This document shows, in pieces, positions 14,330-20,377 of a DNA stretch of 20,377 nucleotides; the stretch's first letter is position 1, and each line of letters begins with the position of its first letter. The stretch is from Deltaproteobacteria bacterium (lineage in GTDB: Bacteria > Myxococcota_A > UBA9160 > SMWR01). The notes beneath the pieces were generated by a model, which was not told the DNA's origin, did no database searches, and saw nothing but the letters and a program-made list of their open reading frames with translations. Location: assembly GCA_029261905.1 (NCBI GenBank), contig JAJDAM010000424.1, positions 1 through 20,377 on the forward strand, in the 5' to 3' direction. The position numbers and the translations under genes are program-made.

Positions 14330-15100
14330 ATGCTCGCGATCGCGATCTTTTTTGTCGGCCACTGGCTGTCGTCTGTGTTCTTTCAGACGTTCTTCTTGCA
14401 CCGATACGGCGCTCACAAGCAGTTCACGATGAGCGAACGCTGGGAGAAGATCTTCTACTTCGCGACCTTCTTGACCCAGGGCTCTTCCTTCCTGGAGCCG
14501 CGCGGCTACGCCATCTTGCACCGCGAACACCACGCATTCAGCGATACGGAGCGAGACCCTCATTCGCCCCATTTCTTCTCGAATGTCATGACCATGATGC
14601 TCAACACGAAGAACCGCTACACCGACTTTGTGCATCACGAAATCGAGCCCGAGCCGCGCTTCGATGGTGGCTATCCGCAGTGGAAGGCGCTCGACAACTT
14701 CGCCAACCGCTGGCCCGTGCGGATCGGTTTCGGCGTCGCGTACACGCTGTTCTACGTCGCGTTCGCGCCCAGCGCGATCTACTTCCTGCTGCTGCCCGCA
14801 CATTTCCTGATGGGACCGATCCACGGCGCCATCGTGAACTGGTGCGGACACAAGTACGGCTACCGGAACTTCGAAGTCAACGACCGTTCGCGCAACACGC
14901 TGCCCTTCGATTTTGTCACCTTCGGCGAGCTGTTCCAGAACAATCACCACAAGGCCGGGATGTCACCGAACTTCGCCGTCCGCTGGTTCGAGATCGATCC
15001 CGCGTACATCATCATCCGGACGTTTGCGGCGCTCGGGATCGTGCGCTTCGCGAGCGAGAATTCGGCGGATCACGGAACGGCCGAACAGATCGCCGCCTGA
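14330..15100 (+). CDS. Membrane fatty acyl-CoA desaturase
   Basis: A 256-residue diiron membrane desaturase. The histidine boxes of the acyl-CoA (delta-9-type) family are present: HRYGAH (24-29), HREHH (64-68), NWCGH (170-174) and QNNHHK (203-208). Hydrophobic stretches near residues 1-20 and 135-162 give the membrane-spanning parts. It would introduce a double bond into saturated acyl chains using oxygen and reducing power from an electron carrier. It is shorter than most animal and many bacterial homologues, mainly from compact ends, but all metal-ligand boxes are intact. The ATG at 14330-14332 has AGGAG five bases ahead. It is a single plus-strand gene between two minus-strand units, with only 23 bp to the convergent gene downstream. 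Confidence 0.92.
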   Translation: MLAIAIFFVGHWLSSVFFQTFFLHRYGAHKQFTMSERWEKIFYFATFLTQGSSFLEPRGYAILHREHHAFSDTERDPHSPHFFSNVMTMMLNTKNRYTDFVHHEIEPEPRFDGGYPQWKALDNFANRWPVRIGFGVAYTLFYVAFAPSAIYFLLLPAHFLMGPIHGAIVNWCGHKYGYRNFEVNDRSRNTLPFDFVTFGELFQNNHHKAGMSPNFAVRWFEIDPAYIIIRTFAALGIVRFASENSADHGTAEQIAA

Positions 15101-15123
15101 ATCAATCCTCCATCAATCCAGTA

Positions 15124-15864
15124 TCACTCCACCGCGGGCAACAGCGGGTCCTGGTTCTCCGGCTCGTTGTCTGCCCCGCTCTCCGCACCGTTCCCCTGTT
15201 CGGGCTCGAGTTCGAGGTGCTTGGTCTGCTCCCGGCGCTGGGCTGAAATGCGTTGGATCTCCTCCGTGAGTTCGCGGCGAATTCGCTCCAACCGTGCGGT
15301 CTCCAGGTCCAGCGACGTACCCCGGTTTGCACACAGTTCGAGCGCGACCGGCAGATACAAGTTCGCGAGCTTCTCGGATGCCAGAGCGGCGCGAAGTGGA
15401 AAGTCGCCGGAGCGAAGATGCTCGAGACCGTGATACGTGGTGAACTTCACGCGTTCGCCGCCGGGTCGTTCGATGACCGAAAACGTCGGGAACTCGATCA
15501 TCCCGTCTGCCAACCCGGGCATCGGCAGCAGCGCATAGCTCCAAGCCAGTCGCCCAGCTCCCAGTGGCTCCACCTGGCTGAACAACTCCCAGCTGAATCT
15601 CGACGTCGATGGCCCTGCCACCACGAACCCGGCCCGCTCGAGGTGTAGAGCGAACACTGCGAGGTATTCCTGCTGAAGCTCGCGGTCGTCCGCTGGCGGG
15701 ATCCGTTGCGGCGTGCTCAGCGACAATCGCAGGTACGGGCAGCTCTCGTCATCGCTGGCGGCCGACGCAGCGGGACCGACGGTCGCCAGCCACAAACAGA
15801 TGGCCGTGGTCGCAAATCGTGATCGCTGACGGCGCCGGTTTCGCGCGTTTCTCGGTGCAACCAT
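15124..15864 (-). CDS. Exported protein of unknown function
   Basis: A 246-residue protein I cannot place in a family. The N-terminus is strongly basic (RNARNRRRQRSR), followed by a hydrophobic segment (TTAICLWLATVG) and PAASAAS, a likely Sec or Tat-like signal peptide cleaved around residue 37. The mature part begins with SCPYLRLSLSTP and continues through a mixed region. Near residues 185-215 it has a charged helical stretch (LDLETARLERIRRELTEEIQ) that may be a coiled coil, and it ends in a very acidic tail. I chose the ATG at 15862-15864, which has AGGG about seven bases upstream, over the TTG two codons before. It lies 84 bp downstream of the large acyl-CoA dehydrogenase gene on the same strand, so co-transcription is possible. 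Confidence 0.7.
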   Translation of the reverse strand: MVAPRNARNRRRQRSRFATTAICLWLATVGPAASAASDDESCPYLRLSLSTPQRIPPADDRELQQEYLAVFALHLERAGFVVAGPSTSRFSWELFSQVEPLGAGRLAWSYALLPMPGLADGMIEFPTFSVIERPGGERVKFTTYHGLEHLRSGDFPLRAALASEKLANLYLPVALELCANRGTSLDLETARLERIRRELTEEIQRISAQRREQTKHLELEPEQGNGAESGADNEPENQDPLLPAVE

Positions 15865-15948
15865 CCGCAACCCTACCGAAGAGATCGCACGCCGCGCCGC
15901 GCCCCCAACCGCAGCATCAACTCACTGCGGTCGGGGCCCAGTCGAAGA

Positions 15949-17181
15949 TCAGCTGCCGGTCGGGATGTCCGAGAACGCGACGCCCTTGTCGGCTCGCATC
16001 TCGGAGGGCAGACCCAGAACACGTTCGGACACGATGTTGCGCAGAATCTCGTCGGTTCCGCCGGCCAGGCGCATACCGGGTGCACCGAGCCACGCCAACT
16101 GCCAGATCCCTTCTTCTGCGGCGTCCTGGTTGACCAGAGAACCGGCCGCACCCTGCAGGTCCATCGCGAAGGCGGCCATCTGCTGGCGCAGCGGCGCGCC
16201 CACCAGCTTGCCGATCGAACTCTCGGGGCCCGGGGTCGTGCCCTTCGAGATCGCGGTCAACGTTCGCGAACCGGTGTAGGAGAGCCCCTTGGTGCGGATG
16301 TAGAAATCGGCGATCTGTTGGCGCACCGAGGAATCTTCGATCGCCGGTCGGCCGTTTCGCTTGCACTGCTTGGCCAACCGCAACAGATCCTTCACACCGG
16401 CCCCGCCACCGCCGGCTCCAATCGACGAGCGCTCGTTCATCAGCGTCGTGATCGCGCCCCGCCAGCCGTCGTTGACCGCACCCACGCGATTCTTGTCCGG
16501 AATCCGGCAATCCGTAAAGAACACCTCGTTGAATCCACTCGCACCGGCGATCTGCTTGATCGGCCGGATCTCGACACCCGGCGATTCCATGTCGACGATG
16601 AAGTAGGTGATGCCCGCATGCTTGACCGCGTGCGGGTCGGTGCGGGTCACGATCATTCCCCACTTGCAGAACTGCGCACCCGTGGTCCAGATCTTCTGGC
16701 CGTTGACGACCCAGTCGTCACCGTCCTTCACCGCGGTCGTACGCAATCCAGCCAGATCCGATCCCGCGGCAGGCTCGCTGAACAGCTGACACCAGATCTC
16801 TTCACCCCGCAGCATCGGCTGGATGTAGCGATCCTTCTGCTCCTGCGTACCGTGGGTCATGATGGTTGGCCCGAGCATGCCCTGGCCAATCCCGAAGATG
16901 CTCGGCGGCGTGCGGTATCGCCCTTCTTCTTGATTCCAGATCACACTCTGGATCGAACTCGCTGCGCGGCCGCCATATTCCTTCGGCCACGTGATGCACG
17001 CCCAACCGGCGTCGGCTTTCTTGGCCTGCCATTGCTGGGCCCGCTTGACGCCCCCACCCCCTTCTTCTTCCAACATGCCCATCGGCGGCTCATCGGGGTT
17101 CCGCAGCTTGGCATTGGCATCGAGCCAGGCGCGGGCTTCGGCGCGAAAGGCGGCTTCTTCCGGGGTGTCTTCGAAATCCAT
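15949..17181 (-). CDS. Acyl-CoA dehydrogenase, large subunit with the candidate catalytic base
   Basis: A 410-residue FAD-dependent dehydrogenase that would oxidise an acyl-CoA to the 2,3-enoyl-CoA. The middle beta-domain has LFSEPAAGSDLAGLRTTA (133-150) and WVVNGQKIWTTGAQ (157-170); the C-terminal helical domain ends with RLAGGTDEILRNIVSERVLG. At the position where medium-chain enzymes carry the catalytic Glu (YEGT) this protein has AGGT. A glutamate in TTLMNERSSIG (Glu250) sits where isovaleryl- and long-chain enzymes keep their base. This pattern is known from the large subunits of mycobacterial heterotetrameric FadE enzymes of steroid side-chain breakdown. The ATG at 17179-17181 follows AGGAGACGCAC. 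It lies 104 bp after the second dehydrogenase gene. Confidence 0.93.
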   Translation of the reverse strand: MDFEDTPEEAAFRAEARAWLDANAKLRNPDEPPMGMLEEEGGGGVKRAQQWQAKKADAGWACITWPKEYGGRAASSIQSVIWNQEEGRYRTPPSIFGIGQGMLGPTIMTHGTQEQKDRYIQPMLRGEEIWCQLFSEPAAGSDLAGLRTTAVKDGDDWVVNGQKIWTTGAQFCKWGMIVTRTDPHAVKHAGITYFIVDMESPGVEIRPIKQIAGASGFNEVFFTDCRIPDKNRVGAVNDGWRGAITTLMNERSSIGAGGGGAGVKDLLRLAKQCKRNGRPAIEDSSVRQQIADFYIRTKGLSYTGSRTLTAISKGTTPGPESSIGKLVGAPLRQQMAAFAMDLQGAAGSLVNQDAAEEGIWQLAWLGAPGMRLAGGTDEILRNIVSERVLGLPSEMRADKGVAFSDIPTGS

Positions 17182-17222
17182 GTGCGTCTCCTGTTGATTC
17201 TCTCGGTCAATTCGTTCTGTTC

Positions 17223-17267
17223 ATCGCGGGCCATCGTGGGCCCATCGTGTGAGCACGCGCCCGCGAT
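17223..17267. repeat. 9-bp inverted repeat between the two dehydrogenase genes
   Basis: ATCGCGGGC (17223-17231) and GCCCGCGAT (17259-17267) are separated by 27 bp that also contain the palindrome TGGGCCCA. This could fold as an RNA stem-loop between the two cistrons. No T-run follows on the minus strand, so it is not a clear terminator. Confidence 0.5.
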
Positions 17268-17285
17268 CGTTTCAGTGGAGCAGTG

Positions 17286-18389
17286 TCAGGCGGCCGCTTC
17301 GAGTCGCTGGATCAGCTTCTCTCGCCACTCGGCTGCACTGCCGAGCACGAGGCCGGTCAGCTTCGAGCGGCGATAGAACATGTGGCAGTCGTACTCCCAC
17401 GTGAACCCAACGCCGCCGTGCATCTGGATGATCTCCTCGCCGGCCAGCTCCAACGCCTCTGTCGCGTTGACGCGGGCAGCACAGGCTGCGGTGCCCAGCT
17501 CGTCGGAAGAGTTCTCCAACGCCCACGCCCCGTAATACGCATTGGAGGTGGCGAGCACGATCGACGTGTAGAGATCCGCGAGCCGGTGCTTGATCGCTTG
17601 GAACGATGCAATCGGGCGCCCGAACGCGTAACGGCCGAGTGTGTACTCCTTGGTGATGTCGAACGCGCGCTCGGCAGTACCGATCTGTTCGAAGGCCATC
17701 AACACGGCCGCACGATCCAGGATCTTCTCCGCCTGCGCGGCGCCTTCGCCATCGGCACCCAGCAGTTCTGCTGGCGCCCCATCGAAGGTGAGCTGGCCCA
17801 TGGCGCGGGTCGGGTCGATCGATTCGAGCGACTTCTTGTCGACGCCCGCGTCACCATCGACGATGACCAACGCGGTGCCCGCAGCAGTCTTCGCGAGAAC
17901 CACGATCAGGTCGGCGATGTCGCCATCCGGGACGGGAGTCTTCTTTCCGGTCAACTTGCCGGCTTCGAAGCGGGTCTCGACCGATTCCAGACCCAACTCT
18001 CCGGGACCCTCTGCGATCGCGACGGTCCCGATCGCATCTCCAGCAGCGAGTCGGGTCAGGTACTTCTTCTTCTGGTCATCGGACCCGAAAGCGATGATGG
18101 CCTCGCTCGCCAGATATACCGACGACGAGAACGGGATCGGCGCCAGCGAGCGACCCACTTCCTGCGCGAGCAGTGCGAGTTCGAGATATCCAAACCCGGC
18201 ACCGCCATATTCCTCGGGAATCGTGGCGCCGAGCCAGCCCATCTCGGCGGTCTCCTTCCACAACTCTTCACTGTACTTGTTGTCCGATTCCATTACGGCA
18301 CGGGCCAGACTCAGGGGGGCCTGGTCCGCGAGGAAATCTCTGGCGGTCTTTTGAAGGAGCTTCTGCTCCTCCGAGAAATCAAAATTCAT
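17286..18389 (-). CDS. Acyl-CoA dehydrogenase, small subunit lacking a visible catalytic base
   Basis: A 367-residue member of the same superfamily as the next gene, but of the shorter type. The N-terminal helical domain shows MNFDFSEEQKLLQKTARDF and IPEEYGGAGFGYLELALL; the C-terminal domain shows YAFGRPIASFQAIKHRLAD (254-272) and IQMHGGVGFTWEYDCHMFYR (321-340). Aligned by eye, the helix-G base position is Ala227 and the YEGT glutamate position is Leu349, so neither known site for the base is filled. In mycobacterial FadE pairs such subunits form alpha2beta2 complexes with a catalytic partner. The middle domain is also poor in the usual substrate-binding motifs. The ATG at 18387-18389 has GAGG eight bases upstream. 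It is the first dehydrogenase gene downstream of the TetR gene. Confidence 0.9.
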   Translation of the reverse strand: MNFDFSEEQKLLQKTARDFLADQAPLSLARAVMESDNKYSEELWKETAEMGWLGATIPEEYGGAGFGYLELALLAQEVGRSLAPIPFSSSVYLASEAIIAFGSDDQKKKYLTRLAAGDAIGTVAIAEGPGELGLESVETRFEAGKLTGKKTPVPDGDIADLIVVLAKTAAGTALVIVDGDAGVDKKSLESIDPTRAMGQLTFDGAPAELLGADGEGAAQAEKILDRAAVLMAFEQIGTAERAFDITKEYTLGRYAFGRPIASFQAIKHRLADLYTSIVLATSNAYYGAWALENSSDELGTAACAARVNATEALELAGEEIIQMHGGVGFTWEYDCHMFYRRSKLTGLVLGSAAEWREKLIQRLEAAA

Positions 18390-18603
18390 ACCTGGGTTCC
18401 TCGATTCGCAGCCATCCAGTGTGGTTGGTTGCCGGCGCGGCTGTTGGGGTCAAGACGCTTCTGGGCTGCTCACATTACCACAGCAGGAAGTGCCGGTGGA
18501 GCCGCCCCAAAGGGACAAATCCCATCGATAGTGCGGTGCGTTTCCCGCTGCGAGCCGGCTCGAAAATGCCGGCATCACCGACGGGGCTTCTCGCCACAGC
18601 CGA

Positions 18604-19335
18604 TCAATCGTCGGTCGCGTACCCGGTTGCGAGCGGCTCGGACGACTCGATGCTGATCGCCTTCTCGGTCGAGGGCGCGCGGAAGCCCGCCGCCAGAAAT
18701 GCGATCACCGGTCTGAGCACCGCCTCGTCATCATTGGGAGGCGGAGCGAAATCCGGAAGAATCGGTGCTTCTTGCATCCCGGTCGCGATGTGGATGAGCA
18801 CCCCGACCACCATCGACAAGCGAACGAAGAGCTCCTTGCGCGAAATGTCGGGAACCGCGACTTCGAGCGCGTCGAGAAACCGCGCGAGCACGCCTACGAA
18901 CGGTGCGGTCACGATGCTGTCGACTTCTTTGGGTTTTTCGATCAGCAGGCGGCTGACCAGCTTCGAGATCCGGGCCGTCGGATTCTCCGGATGGCGCGCA
19001 CGGTACAGCGCGGGTTCCAGGAAGGCTCCAAGGATCTCCTCGACCGAAGGCGGCCGATTGGGATTCGCCTGTAACGCCTCGAGCCGATCGAGTCGCGCTC
19101 GCGTGATGGGCTCCTGGCGCCGAATCAGCACGGCGTGCAGCAGCTCTTTCTTGCCGCCAAAGTGGTAGTGAATGGCAGCAATGTTCGCTTCGGCTTCGAT
19201 CGTGATCTGCCTGCCGGATGTCCCTTCGTAGCCCTGCTCGGAAAAAAGACGTTCCGCCACATCGAGCAAGCGTTCGCGCGTATCGACTTCGCGCCCCATC
19301 GAGCCTCTGCCCCCAGTCGGCGATCTGAGACTCAT
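18604..19335 (-). CDS. TetR-family transcriptional regulator (CecR-like)
   Basis: A 243-residue repressor-type regulator. The N-terminal helix-turn-helix domain reads TRERLLDVAERLFSEQGYEG, then SGRQITIEAEANIAAIHYHF and GGKKELLHAVLIRR, a good TetR match. The C-terminal ligand-binding domain resembles the CecR/DUF1956-type group, with RHPENPTARISKLVSRLLIE and FVGVLARFLDAL, so a hydrophobic ligand, perhaps an acyl-CoA, is plausible. The ATG at 19333-19335 is preceded by GGAG five bases away; the ATG at 19297-19299 (231 residues) is a fair alternative and begins closer to the usual TetR start. It lies 214 bp upstream of the two dehydrogenase genes on the same strand and is the obvious candidate to control them and itself. 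Confidence 0.9.
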   Translation of the reverse strand: MSLRSPTGGRGSMGREVDTRERLLDVAERLFSEQGYEGTSGRQITIEAEANIAAIHYHFGGKKELLHAVLIRRQEPITRARLDRLEALQANPNRPPSVEEILGAFLEPALYRARHPENPTARISKLVSRLLIEKPKEVDSIVTAPFVGVLARFLDALEVAVPDISRKELFVRLSMVVGVLIHIATGMQEAPILPDFAPPPNDDEAVLRPVIAFLAAGFRAPSTEKAISIESSEPLATGYATDD

Positions 19336-19690
19336 ACTACTCCGCCCAACCGAACAACACGAAAAAAGCGGGTTGTGTCCCAGCGTTGGTGGCCGCGCGC
19401 CGCCAGGGACCGCCCGAATTGCTGATTTGATTCGGTCTGTTGCAATCAGTCCGCGAGCCATGGCAGATGCGGGCTCATCTGCGGATTTCGCCGCGTGGCC
19501 ACCCCCGTCCGGTCGGGTGACCGAGAACAGCGGGGTGTGGCGAAACATCCCAGCAACGCGATCCATCGGATTTCGATCTAGACCCGTCTGCTGGAATGAC
19601 GAGAACGCAACGCGCACGCAAGTTGCGGCGGACTCCCTTGCTCGACGGAGTGTCGCCGCCGCGGCTGCCTTGAAAAGGTCAGCCAAAACT

Positions 19691-19709
19691 GGAACTCTGT
19701 TTTAGTTCC
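19691..19709. repeat. 19-bp operator-like inverted repeat
   Basis: GGAACT-N7-AGTTCC in the divergent intergenic region, about 355 bp from the TetR start and 170 bp from the cytochrome start. Its size suits a dimeric regulator; no regulator can be assigned. Confidence 0.35.
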
Positions 19710-19836
19710 GCTCGCTCGATTCGTCCGCCGCGTTGACTGCGCCAGGAAGTATTCGGGCGTGCGAAATGCGGATTGCTCGATTCGCGAGGCTTCGGCCGTA
19801 ACCACGAATCCGTCGATTCGAATGTCGCCACGAAGC

Positions 19837-19854
19837 CTGCCGAGAAATCGGCAG
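19837..19854 (+). promoter_or_regulatory. Hairpin with GAAA tetraloop in the cytochrome 5' leader
   Basis: CTGCCGA and TCGGCAG form a perfect 7-bp stem closed by GAAA, a stable GNRA-type loop. It ends 24 bases before the ATG at 19879 and 14 bases before the GGAGAG ribosome-binding site, so it could affect mRNA stability or translation. Confidence 0.4.
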
Positions 19855-19878
19855 CTGCCGGTTCAGCTGGAGAGAACG

Positions 19879-20377
19879 ATGTTTCTGGGAGTCCTGTTTT
19901 CGCTTCTCGCCGCAGCTCCGATCGTCGTGCTGTTGGTCGTGCTGCGAAACGAACGGCGGCCGACCTTCTTCGAGTTGGCTGTCACGGGACTCTGTTCGCT
20001 CGTACTGCTAGGCGCCGCCTGGACATCGACCGACCGCCGCGACGTGGCGGATCGACCCGAAGCGACGCGCCCTGCCGAGGTGCTCTCGGACGGGTACGTT
20101 TCCTCGCGCGAATGCCGTGCCTGCCACGCGCGCAGTCACGAGACATGGCGCGCTTCCTACCATCGCACCATGACCCAGATCGCCGGTCCCGAATCGGTCG
20201 TGGCCCCGTTCGACGGCATCGCTCTCGAACACCGCAAACATTCGGTCGTCCTCGAGCGTCGCGGCGACGAGTTCATTGCGATTTTCCCCGGCGATGCCAA
20301 CACGCCGCGCATCGAACGGAAAATCGAACTGACGACCGGGTCGCATCACTTTCAGGCCTACTGGATGACCAACGGTA
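19879..20377 (+). CDS. Membrane-anchored c-type cytochrome, N-terminal part (runs off right edge)
   Basis: The ATG at 19879-19881 follows GGAGAG by four bases, and the frame is open for 166 codons to the window edge. Two hydrophobic stretches come first (FLGVLFSLLAAAPIVVLLVV, about 2-21, and FFELAVTGLCSLVLLGAAW, about 30-48), suggesting membrane anchoring. Then comes a periplasmic part with YVSSRECRACHARSHETW, containing a CXXCH haem c motif (CRACH), followed by SYHRTMTQIAG. That arrangement of CXXCH plus a nearby histidine resembles multihaem cytochromes of the c554 type, often fused to tetratricopeptide repeats. Later it has TTGSHHFQAYWMTNG, common in this group near further haem sites. Only one CXXCH is inside the window, so haem number and function are unknown. 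Confidence 0.8.
   Translation, partial: MFLGVLFSLLAAAPIVVLLVVLRNERRPTFFELAVTGLCSLVLLGAAWTSTDRRDVADRPEATRPAEVLSDGYVSSRECRACHARSHETWRASYHRTMTQIAGPESVVAPFDGIALEHRKHSVVLERRGDEFIAIFPGDANTPRIERKIELTTGSHHFQAYWMTNG

Larger units (their letters stand above)
19336..19878. other. Long intergenic region between the divergent TetR and cytochrome genes
   Basis: About 540 bp without a convincing gene. Short open frames exist on both strands but lack ribosome-binding sites and any family likeness. It contains a perfect 6-bp inverted repeat, GGAACT (19691-19696) and AGTTCC (19704-19709), with a 7-nt spacer, which is operator-sized. A hairpin lies just ahead of the cytochrome gene. No tRNA or terminator is seen. 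Confidence 0.6.

Noticed and set aside
17283..18656. Open frame of 457 codons on the plus strand
   Set aside because: Antisense to the small acyl-CoA dehydrogenase subunit, which has clear family motifs; no motifs in this frame.
19373..19805. Short open frames on both strands in the TetR-cytochrome gap
   Set aside because: No ribosome-binding sites, Arg- and Ser-rich composition and no recognisable family; more likely non-coding.
1..20377. tRNA, rRNA, CRISPR, insertion sequence or prophage signals
   Set aside because: Read through for conserved T-loop-like segments, regular spaced repeats, transposase or integrase motifs and terminal inverted repeats; none convincing.

Overview
The window is a GC-rich, densely coded stretch of a bacterial chromosome with no RNA genes, insertion sequences, integrases or CRISPR arrays that I can see. 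The mix of genes suggests an uncultivated Gram-negative of the broad 'deltaproteobacterial' type (Myxococcota- or Binatota-like): ScpAB condensin, MiaE, several acyl-CoA enzymes with actinobacterial-looking relatives, a YfhO-type membrane protein and a multihaem cytochrome. That taxonomic guess is inference from gene content and base composition only.

Layout. Positions 1-4050 are all on the minus strand: a cold-shock protein with its own hairpin terminator, then an apparent operon of an FkbM-like methyltransferase, scpA, scpB and rluB, and finally the N-terminal part of a secreted protein that runs off the left edge. Positions 4293-5700 (minus) carry a dienelactone hydrolase and the tRNA hydroxylase MiaE, separated by a short 12-bp tandem repeat. 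Positions 5776-8364 (plus) carry an aldo/keto reductase and an AMP-forming acyl-CoA synthetase. Positions 8361-14210 (minus) are a four-gene envelope-glycan cluster: a GT39/PMT-like membrane glycosyltransferase, a SAM-dependent methyltransferase, a DPM/GtrB-like GT2 polyprenyl-phosphate glycosyltransferase and a YfhO-like membrane protein, the last two coupled by a GTGA overlap. Positions 14330-15100 (plus) encode a membrane acyl-CoA desaturase. Positions 15124-19335 (minus) hold a TetR/CecR-like regulator, two adjacent and different acyl-CoA dehydrogenase subunits and an exported protein of unknown function. The right end (19879 onward, plus) is the start of a membrane-anchored c-type cytochrome.

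How the genes may work together. Three themes recur. The first is chromosome and RNA housekeeping: scpAB, rluB, miaE and csp. The second is acyl-CoA and lipid metabolism under a TetR-type regulator: synthetase, two-subunit dehydrogenase and desaturase. The third is lipid-linked sugar transfer at the inner membrane. Nothing here is clearly a wholly new system. The best leads are an rluB gene that has no ATG, GTG or TTG start for its full S4 domain and seems to begin at a CTG overlapping the scpB stop; an acyl-CoA dehydrogenase pair in which only the larger subunit keeps a candidate catalytic base; the four-gene glycan operon; and several perfect inverted repeats at gene borders.
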